A DNA stretch of 64,000 nucleotides, from assembly GCA_963807675.1 (NCBI GenBank), contig CAWECP010000003.1, positions 372,001 to 436,000 of the forward strand. The letters run 5' to 3'. The translations under genes were made by a program, and so were the position numbers. The notes beneath the pieces were generated by a model that made no database searches, was not told the origin of the DNA, and saw nothing but the letters and a program-made list of their open reading frames with translations. The stretch's first letter is position 1. Each line of letters opens with the position of its first letter. Origin of the DNA: Bog-473 sp963807675 (lineage in GTDB: Bacteria; Actinomycetota; Acidimicrobiia; Acidimicrobiales; RAAP-2). Below are positions 57,962 through 64,000 of the stretch, piece after piece.

Positions 57962-58147
57962 TCCCTCTCCCCCCATACCCGCTCGAGAACTAGCCCCGGT
58001 TGCGGCTCCTCCACCGACCGGCGGAAACTCCCTGGTCATTGTACGCCCCCATGATCAAACTGCAGGTGCAACCGGATTGCAGCAAGGGTGCGGGTGGGCC
58101 GCATTTCTCATGCCCCCGGACCGCGGTCGTCCCCGCTCGAGGCCGGG

Positions 58148-59095
58148 TCAGGCTTGGTGGAAGGCGTGCCGGATCGGCCCCACGATGGGTCCCAGCACGA
58201 TGATGAGGATGGCCGGCAGGAAGCACAGGGCGAGCGGGAAGAGGATCTTGATCGGCACCTTGGCCGCCTTCTCCCGGGCCCGTTGGCGCCGCTTGTCACG
58301 CATTTCGTTGGCCTGCGCCTCGAGCACCCGGCCGATCGGCAGGCCGAGTGCATCGGCCTGCGAGAGCACGACGGCGAACGTGACCAGATCGTCGATGTCC
58401 GTGCGCAGCTTCATGTTCTCGAGCGCGTCGTGCCGTGAGAGCCCGAGCTCCATCTCGCGCAGCGTCAGGCGCAGCTCGTCGCTGACCGGAGATTCGAAGC
58501 GAGCGCACGACACCTGCATGGCCTGCTCGAGGCCGAGGCCGGCCGCGACGGAGATCGTCATCAGATCGAGTACGTCGGGTAGGTCGTTGGTGACCTGCGC
58601 GCGGCGGGCCTTGATCCGGTGCCGCAGCCACCAGCTCGGAGCAAGGCCGCCCAGCATGGGCAGGATGAACACGAGGGCGAGACCCGTCTTGATACCGACG
58701 ACACCGCTCACCAGCGCCACCAGACCGCCGCCGATGCCCAGTAGGACGGTTCCAACCTGCACGGCGACGAACTCCTCGGCCCGGATAGAGCCGGTCAGGC
58801 CCGCCTTGAGCAGGTCGGCGTGCACGTTGTCGATCTCGCCGGACGGGTAGAGCTTCGACAGGCTCTGGCGCAGCCCCGTGGTGACGGGCTTGATCATCCG
58901 GCTGAACAGCGGCGACTGGACCCGGTCGGGTACCTGGACCGGCTCCGCGTAAGCCTCGGCCTCCGAGCCGAGCGAACGGATGAAGTCGAGCCGGTGGGAC
59001 GACTTGTGTGACTTCCACGCCGCCGCGCCGACGGCGATGATGCCGATGGCCATGAAGGTGACGCCGACCATTGGGACGATGTATGCCGCGTTCAT
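58148..59095 (-). CDS. tadC: TadC, inner-membrane platform protein of the Tad pilus
   Basis: A 315-residue T2SS-F family protein. A first helix (MVGVTFMAIGIIAVGAAAW), a central pair of helices around residues 115-155, the T2SSF core (NDLPDVLDLMTISVAAGLGL then ELRLTLREMELGLSRHDALE), and a C-terminal helix (ILFPLALCFLPAILIIVLGP). With TadB it forms the base onto which TadA assembles Flp pili. It lies 21 bases downstream of tadB. Confidence 0.9.
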   Translation of the reverse strand: MNAAYIVPMVGVTFMAIGIIAVGAAAWKSHKSSHRLDFIRSLGSEAEAYAEPVQVPDRVQSPLFSRMIKPVTTGLRQSLSKLYPSGEIDNVHADLLKAGLTGSIRAEEFVAVQVGTVLLGIGGGLVALVSGVVGIKTGLALVFILPMLGGLAPSWWLRHRIKARRAQVTNDLPDVLDLMTISVAAGLGLEQAMQVSCARFESPVSDELRLTLREMELGLSRHDALENMKLRTDIDDLVTFAVVLSQADALGLPIGRVLEAQANEMRDKRRQRAREKAAKVPIKILFPLALCFLPAILIIVLGPIVGPIRHAFHQA

Positions 59096-59116
59096 GCGAC
59101 GATTCCCCCTTCTGCC

Positions 59117-60103
59117 TCAGACCTTGATGTTGACCATCTTGCGGATGATGACGAACCCGAGCGCCATCAACCCCGCCGTGCCGATCAGGACGATGAGCCC
59201 GGCCCCGTGCAGCATCGGCTGCAGGTAGCCCGGGTCCTGCATCTCGAGCGCGCAGACCAGGAACAGCGGGATGGCGAAGAGCACATAACCCGACATGCGG
59301 CCTTCGGCCGAAAGGGTCTGCACCTCGCGGCGCACTTCCTGGCGGGTCCGCATGAACTCGGCCAGCGTGTGCAGGATCTGCGCCAGGCGACCACCGGTCG
59401 ACTGCTGGATGCGCACTGCCTCGACCGCCCACTTCAGATCCTCCACACCCGAGCGCTCCGCCATGTTCTCGAGCGCCTCCACCAGGTCGTTTCCGACCGC
59501 GACCTCGGCCATCACACGGTCGAGCTCGGCCGACAGCGGCGGCCGGGCGTCACGGCGGTACATGTCGATAGCCCGCTGGAAGGTCTGGCCGCCCTCGACG
59601 GAGGCGGCCATGAGGGACAGGGCGTCGGGCAGCTGCTCCTGCATCTGCTTGATCCGCTTGTTGGCCCGCCGAGAGGGCAGGTGCCAGGCGATCAGGGCCA
59701 CCAACCCGATGGCGACGAGGGCGCCGAAGACCGAACCCGAGATGATGCCGGCGACGATGGCCAGCATGAACGCGGCGGCCGCGCTGATGACCAAGTACTC
59801 CCCCGATCGCAGCGGCATGTCCGCCCGCTCGAGGCGCTGCTCCAGGGCGCCGTGCGTGTCGATGCGCCCGAAGATGCCGGCGATACGGACGGTCAGAGCC
59901 GACAACTCACCCCGCTCGGGCGACTCGGTCACCACCTCGACCGGCACCGAGGCCGTGCCCATGGTGTCGTCGAGGATCTCGGCCAGCGTCCGTTGGTTGG
60001 TGCGGACCCGCATGATGACCGCCACAACGGCGAGGGCCAGTCCGGCGCCCACCAGGACGGCGGCGGCGAACGCCTCCGCTTGCGTGCTCATTGCTGCGAG
60101 CAT
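59117..60103 (-). CDS. tadB: TadB, inner-membrane platform protein of the Tad pilus
   Basis: A 328-residue T2SS-F family protein. Helix at the start (AAAVLVGAGLALAVVAVIMR), a helix pair (LVISAAAAFMLAIVAGIISG and FGALVAIGLVALIAWHLPSR), the core QLPDALSLMAASVEGGQTFQ, and LIVLIGTAGLMALGFVIIRK at the end. Start ATG (MLAAMSTQ); an ATG four codons later is an alternative. Follows tadA by seven bases. Confidence 0.9.
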   Translation of the reverse strand: MLAAMSTQAEAFAAAVLVGAGLALAVVAVIMRVRTNQRTLAEILDDTMGTASVPVEVVTESPERGELSALTVRIAGIFGRIDTHGALEQRLERADMPLRSGEYLVISAAAAFMLAIVAGIISGSVFGALVAIGLVALIAWHLPSRRANKRIKQMQEQLPDALSLMAASVEGGQTFQRAIDMYRRDARPPLSAELDRVMAEVAVGNDLVEALENMAERSGVEDLKWAVEAVRIQQSTGGRLAQILHTLAEFMRTRQEVRREVQTLSAEGRMSGYVLFAIPLFLVCALEMQDPGYLQPMLHGAGLIVLIGTAGLMALGFVIIRKMVNIKV

Positions 60104-60110
60104 GATCCCC

Positions 60111-61631
60111 TCACCTCCCGTCGCGACGCCGCGCCAGCAACTCGTACAGTTCCTCGGACGGAGGCTCCACCCGGCCCGGTCGGGCGGGCCGGTGGTGCCG
60201 GCCGCTCTGGCGGGACGATCCCAGCAGGGACGGGTCGACGTTCTGGTCGGTCCGGAAGAGGTTCGGCGCCACCTCGACGCCGTTGAGCGACAGCTCGTCG
60301 AGGATCTTGGGCCGCAGGCCGGTGGGCACGAGCCGCCCGATTCCTTCGCCCATGTCGACCCGATGGAAGATGTCCTGGAGCAGGACGGTCTCGCCCTCCA
60401 TGCCCTGGATCTCGGTGATGGACGACACGACACGGCCGCCGCCGGGCATGCGTTGCAGCTGCACCAGCAGGCCCACGGCCAGGACGATCTGCTCGCGGAT
60501 GGCCCGCTGCGGCAGCTCCACGCCACCCATCATGACCATCGTCTCCAGACGGCCGAGCAGCTCACGCGGGCTGTTGGCGTGGACGGTGGTCATGGAGCCG
60601 GCGTGACCGGTGTTCATGGCCTGGAGCATGTCGAGGGTCTCGGAGCCACGGCACTCACCGACGATGATGCGGTCGGGCCGCATACGCAGTGAGTTGCGGA
60701 CGAGGTCCCGGATGCGGATCTCGCCGCTGCCCTCGGCGTTGGCGGGCCGGGTCTCGAGCGTGACGGTGTGCTTCCCCTGGAGCTGGAGCTCGGCCGACTC
60801 CTCGATCGTGATGAGGCGCTCGCCGTCCGGAATGAAATTCGACAGGACGTTGAGCATGGTCGTCTTGCCGGTGCCTGTACCGCCGACCACGATCATGGAG
60901 ATCTTCCCGCGGACGCAGGCCTCGAGGAAGACGGCCGCATCCATGGAGACCGAGCCAAGCCCAATCAGGTCCTGCATGACCATGGCCCGCTCGGGGAACT
61001 TCCGGATCGTGAGCACGGCGCCCCGCAGGGCCAGCGGCGGGACGATGGCGTTGATACGGGACCCGTCGGCGAGGCGGGCATCCACCATGGGCGAGGACTC
61101 GTCGACCCGGCGGCCGACGCCGGCCACCATGCGGTCGATGATGCGCCGGTACTGGGCCTGCGACGCGAAGACGACGTCGCTGTGCTCGATCTTGCCCTTG
61201 CGCTCGATCCAGACCTCGTCGTACGCGTTGCACATGATTTCGGTGATGGTCCCGTCGGCCAGCAGGACCTCGAGCGGCCCGTAACCGAGTGAGTCCTCGA
61301 GCATCTCGTCCACGAAGCGTTGGCGCTCGATGGGCGAGATGCCGATGTCCTCGCGCTCCAGGATTTCGTTCACCGTGGAGCGGACCTGGGAACGCAGCTC
61401 GTCGGGCGAGAGGTCGGCGGCCTTCGGCGCGATCTCGGCCAGAACCTTGGCCTGAACCTTCGCCTTGGACTGCGACCATACCTCGCTCGAAGTGGAGCGG
61501 TCGGTGCTGCGGCGGCGGGGCGTCTCTCCGCCCGGCGTCCTATCGGTGATCCGTCTCTTCGGCTGTTCCGCCCCCGCGTCCTCCGCCGGGGCGACCCCGT
61601 CGGCCGCTGCGAGCTTCTCGGACAGGTTCAT
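60111..61631 (-). CDS. tadA: TadA/CpaF, ATPase of the Tad pilus
   Basis: The 506-residue secretion ATPase of the VirB11/PilT class that powers Flp pilus assembly. The N-terminal 75 residues are charged and probably flexible. Then GYGPLEVLLADGTITEIMCN, Walker A VVGGTGTGKTTMLNVLSNF, the Asp box LITIEESAELQL, Walker B MRPDRIIVGECRGSETLD and the His box NTGHAGSMTTVHANSPRE are all intact. It lies six bases after tadZ. Confidence 0.95.
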   Translation of the reverse strand: MNLSEKLAAADGVAPAEDAGAEQPKRRITDRTPGGETPRRRSTDRSTSSEVWSQSKAKVQAKVLAEIAPKAADLSPDELRSQVRSTVNEILEREDIGISPIERQRFVDEMLEDSLGYGPLEVLLADGTITEIMCNAYDEVWIERKGKIEHSDVVFASQAQYRRIIDRMVAGVGRRVDESSPMVDARLADGSRINAIVPPLALRGAVLTIRKFPERAMVMQDLIGLGSVSMDAAVFLEACVRGKISMIVVGGTGTGKTTMLNVLSNFIPDGERLITIEESAELQLQGKHTVTLETRPANAEGSGEIRIRDLVRNSLRMRPDRIIVGECRGSETLDMLQAMNTGHAGSMTTVHANSPRELLGRLETMVMMGGVELPQRAIREQIVLAVGLLVQLQRMPGGGRVVSSITEIQGMEGETVLLQDIFHRVDMGEGIGRLVPTGLRPKILDELSLNGVEVAPNLFRTDQNVDPSLLGSSRQSGRHHRPARPGRVEPPSEELYELLARRRDGR

Positions 61632-61636
61632 GCCAA

Positions 61637-62929
61637 TCAGGCCCTCTCGAGCTCAGGCACCTTGTTGGTGCGGCCCTTCCTCCGAAGCCGCCAGAAGCCG
61701 CGCGACTCGCCGAGCTCGGCGTTGTGGTTGGCGCTCGTCCCCAGGACGGGCTGTACGTCGCCGGACACGAACTGGTGCATGCCACCGGCCAACTTCTTGC
61801 CGATGTCGGAATGGGCGGCCGACACGAGCGCCGGCTGCCCCTTGTTGATCGACCTCATGACCTCTCGCGAGTACGGGAGCGTGGAGACGATCTTGTGGTC
61901 GAGCACCTCCTGGACGTCGCCGATGTCGATGCCGATATCGTCCTCCACCTTGTTGAGCACGACGCCGATGCTGTCGCTGTTGATGCGTAGCTTCTCGAGC
62001 GTGGTCATGAAGACCCGCATGTTCCTGATGCTGGGCAGGTCGAGGGTGACCATACAGAGCACCCGGGTCGAATGGTCGAATGCGGCCAGGACCATCTCGG
62101 ACAGCTGAGCCGGGGTGTCGACCACGATGTAGTCGAAGTGCCGACGCAGCGCGCCCAGCACCTTGTAGACGTCCTTGGGTGCGATCATGTCTGCGTCGGC
62201 CGGGCTGAACGGCGCGGCCAGGACCGAGAACCCGAGCTCGCACTCCTCGAGGTATTCCTCGACGTGTTCGTCCAGGTCGTCTTCGTCCACCGGCTCCCGG
62301 GACAGCAGGTCCGAGATGGTGAACCGCGGCCGCAGGTGCAGCGCCGTGGAGACCTCGCCGAACTGCAGGTCCAGGTCGACCAGGCAAACCCGCTGGCCCG
62401 TCTGGGCGGCCAGGTAGCAGGCCAGGTTGGTGGCGTAGAACGTCTTGCCGCACCCGCCGCTCGAGGAGGCGACGGTGAACACCTCGGCGAACTGCGGGCG
62501 CTCGACCACGACCCCGTGCGACACCACCGGCAGCGTCGGCGCGCCGTCGGACTGCGACACGTCGGCGATGTCGAAGGCCCGCTTGAGCGCCGCCGACAGC
62601 TGGCGCTTGCTGGTTGGGTACTCCACCAGCTCGACCGCCCCGGTCCGCACGATGTCACTCAGGTTGGCCTTGGGCTTGGGCCCGAGGGCCAGCATGACGG
62701 CCGGGACGGCGGCAGTGGCCCGCAGGCTGGCCAGGCGGGCCATGCCGGCGTGACTGTCGAACACAGGCCCGGCCACGAGGACGTCGAATGGGCCCTGCTC
62801 CTGCACCTCCTCCACCACGTCGATGACGTTGGCGCTGGTGACCACCTGGTAGCCGGGGCCGAGCGAGGCCTGGATGGCCCGGCTCAGGGCCGGCGAGCGG
62901 CTGATGACGAGAATCCGGCGCGAGATCAC
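61637..62929 (-). CDS. tadZ: TadZ/CpaE, polar localisation ATPase of the Tad pilus
   Basis: A 430-residue protein with an N-terminal receiver-like domain (RILVISRSPALSRAIQASLG) lacking a clear phosphoacceptor and a C-terminal MinD/ParA-like ATPase. The deviant Walker A is SSSGGCGKTFYATNLA; VCLVDLDLQFGEVST and FDYIVVDTPAQLSEMVLAAF follow. TadZ places the pilus machine in the cell. The start GTG 62929 overlaps the rcpC stop by four bases. Confidence 0.9.
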   Translation of the reverse strand: MISRRILVISRSPALSRAIQASLGPGYQVVTSANVIDVVEEVQEQGPFDVLVAGPVFDSHAGMARLASLRATAAVPAVMLALGPKPKANLSDIVRTGAVELVEYPTSKRQLSAALKRAFDIADVSQSDGAPTLPVVSHGVVVERPQFAEVFTVASSSGGCGKTFYATNLACYLAAQTGQRVCLVDLDLQFGEVSTALHLRPRFTISDLLSREPVDEDDLDEHVEEYLEECELGFSVLAAPFSPADADMIAPKDVYKVLGALRRHFDYIVVDTPAQLSEMVLAAFDHSTRVLCMVTLDLPSIRNMRVFMTTLEKLRINSDSIGVVLNKVEDDIGIDIGDVQEVLDHKIVSTLPYSREVMRSINKGQPALVSAAHSDIGKKLAGGMHQFVSGDVQPVLGTSANHNAELGESRGFWRLRRKGRTNKVPELERA

Positions 62930-63696
62930 GGGGCGCTCGTGGTCTGGTCGGTCCCGATGCACTGCCCCACGGTCGGGGGCAGGGTGTCCTGCTGGGTCTG
63001 GACCACCGAAAGCGACTCGTTCTGCGAGAGAAACTCGAGCGACCTGGCCTGGCTCGGCTGCAAGGCCAACAACAGCGTCTCGGAGCTCGGGATGGTGCGT
63101 CCGGTCCCCGACGCCCCCTTGGTCCCGGCCAGAGACGGGCTGGTGCTCGAGACATCAAGCACCTGGATGTCGGTCATGGCCAGCTCGGTGCAGGGAAGCG
63201 GCAGCCCGTTGGACGAAGTGCTGTTGGTCGAGACCTTCGTGATGTTGGCGTAGACGTCGACGTGGGAGCCCGGCTGCAAATAGCCGGCCAAGGCCTGTGC
63301 CCCGTCGATGGTGACGGTCATCGCGTCGAGGCCCTGTGGCACCGAGATGGAAGACGTGCTGGCCATGAGCTCGGTCGACGTGATGGCGTGACCCTTGGCA
63401 ATGGCCGAGGTCAGCACCTCGTCGCTCAGTCCCTGCAGCGAGCTCAGATCGGCAGGCGAGTACGACCTGGTCGGAACCAACTCGAGGGAGACCATGCCCT
63501 GTGAGACCATCGCCGAACCGGTCGTGCCGGCCGGTATGTTCTTCGTGGCTATAACGGCCGACGTGGTCACCGGCGCCTGGACCGCGGATCCGCCGGCGTG
63601 CTTGCTCGCACCCTGCACGCTGGCATATGCGATGGCGCTGCCCGCAACGAACAGAATTGCTCCAATCAGAACAAGTATGAGTGTCTGCTTCTTCAC
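62926..63696 (-). CDS. rcpC: RcpC/CpaB, Tad pilus assembly protein
   Basis: A 256-residue protein with one N-terminal helix (TLILVLIGAILFVAGSAIAY), then an SAF/beta-clip domain (TKNIPAGTTGSAMVSQGMVS) and the CpaB core (VTIDGAQALAGYLQPGSHVD, VYANI). In diderms it contacts the secretin; in monoderm-like actinobacteria it probably binds the cell wall. It is the first gene of the tad operon here. It starts with ATG at 63696 after GAGGGGGAA. Confidence 0.88.
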   Translation of the reverse strand: MKKQTLILVLIGAILFVAGSAIAYASVQGASKHAGGSAVQAPVTTSAVIATKNIPAGTTGSAMVSQGMVSLELVPTRSYSPADLSSLQGLSDEVLTSAIAKGHAITSTELMASTSSISVPQGLDAMTVTIDGAQALAGYLQPGSHVDVYANITKVSTNSTSSNGLPLPCTELAMTDIQVLDVSSTSPSLAGTKGASGTGRTIPSSETLLLALQPSQARSLEFLSQNESLSVVQTQQDTLPPTVGQCIGTDQTTSAP

Positions 63697-63795
63697 AAAA
63701 CATTCCCCCTCTCACAACCGACAGACAATGTGCGGAGACCGTCACGGGTTCGTCGCCGTTGGTTCAGTTGGAGGGTACGACGGGGAAGTGCTCAA

Positions 63796-63816
63796 GGTAT
63801 ATAGGACCTTTTGACC
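63796..63816 (-). promoter_or_regulatory. Dyad operator-like site, tad upstream, proximal
   Basis: On the minus strand it reads GGTCAAAAGG, T, CCTATATACC. It matches the distal site at 17 of 21 positions. It begins 100 bases before the rcpC start. Confidence 0.5.
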
Positions 63817-63853
63817 ATTCACGGATGAAGCGCCCCAGGTCGGGGCACCAAAT

Positions 63854-63874
63854 GGTCCATATGTCCTATGTACC
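63854..63874 (+). promoter_or_regulatory. Dyad operator-like site, tad upstream, distal
   Basis: Half-sites GGTCCATATG and CCTATGTACC flank a central T; 16 of 21 positions agree with the site's own reverse complement, so it is a true imperfect palindrome. It lies 58 bases, centre to centre, from the proximal site. Confidence 0.55.
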
Positions 63875-64000
63875 GAGACTGGTTGACCGCGCACAATCAA
63901 CACGGGATGTATCGCGGCGTCAACCGATTGCCAAACGGTTGCGGCGCCCGGAGGTACGGAAGAGGGGGGTCCGCGTTGGGACCGCGCACGTGGGACATTG

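Larger units (their letters stand above)
63697..64000. promoter_or_regulatory. Upstream control region of the tad operon
   Basis: No gene is seen in the last 300 bases. GC is lower than average. It holds two dyad sites in opposite orientation and the ribosome site of rcpC. The operon therefore probably starts here, and further pilus genes (prepilin peptidase, pseudopilins) must lie elsewhere. Confidence 0.5.

Overview
The window is about 64 kb of very GC-rich DNA with strongly GC-biased third codon positions. It looks like chromosome from an uncultivated or lightly studied actinobacterium. The gene content favours an Acidimicrobiia-like lineage: F420 genes, a fused PafBC, a complete Mce transporter, steroid C/D-ring catabolism, type II glutamine synthetase, an actinobacterial Tad pilus locus and the secA-prfB-ftsE-ftsX order. 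Taxonomy is an inference from gene content only. No rRNA gene, tRNA gene or CRISPR array was recognised by eye.

Left part (0-20 kb): The 5' tip of gpsA diverges from cofC/fbiD. A Lys/Ala-repeat basic protein follows, in the place hupB holds near these genes in mycobacteria. Next come a small mobilisation remnant (a VirD4-type coupling protein convergent with a broken MobF relaxase), a deazaflavin-dependent nitroreductase, a fused PafBC regulator, a CtaG-like protein, an Erm/KsgA-like methyltransferase, an acyl-CoA carboxylase carboxyltransferase, a DUF222-HNH protein, moaC, an FmdB-like zinc ribbon, the tldD/tldE pair, a thioesterase, an MFS transporter and dxs.

Middle (20-33 kb): rmlA is followed by a minus-strand run: a zinc alcohol dehydrogenase, a FadD3-like ligase, an IpdF-like reductase, a FadE30-like acyl-CoA dehydrogenase and a CaiB/BaiF CoA-transferase. 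The ligase, reductase and dehydrogenase overlap translationally and match the HIP (steroid C/D ring) module of mycobacteria. An amidohydrolase, a serine beta-lactamase-fold hydrolase, msrB, ssb and a MerR/methyltransferase divergent pair follow.

33-42 kb holds core cell genes (a GT39 glycosyltransferase, ftsX, ftsE, prfB, secA). Nearly all are interrupted by many frame changes without in-frame stops or lost motifs. This is best read as a stretch of poor sequence, not as gene decay.

Right part (42-64 kb): A complete Mce importer operon (yrbEA, yrbEB, mceA-F and an Mce-associated protein) runs on the minus strand. Divergent from it are an ECF sigma factor fused to a membrane segment and a long repetitive tail, then the Mce ATPase mceG. 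Type II glutamine synthetase follows. The window ends in a Tad/Flp pilus operon (rcpC, tadZ, tadA, tadB, tadC), a LuxR-type regulator and two tandem flp pilin genes. A family of about 21-bp dyad sites lies upstream of the tad operon and the pilin genes, with a related site upstream of the coupling-protein gene. The adjacent LuxR-type protein is the natural candidate to bind them. Manually derived start positions and short-site coordinates may be off by a base.
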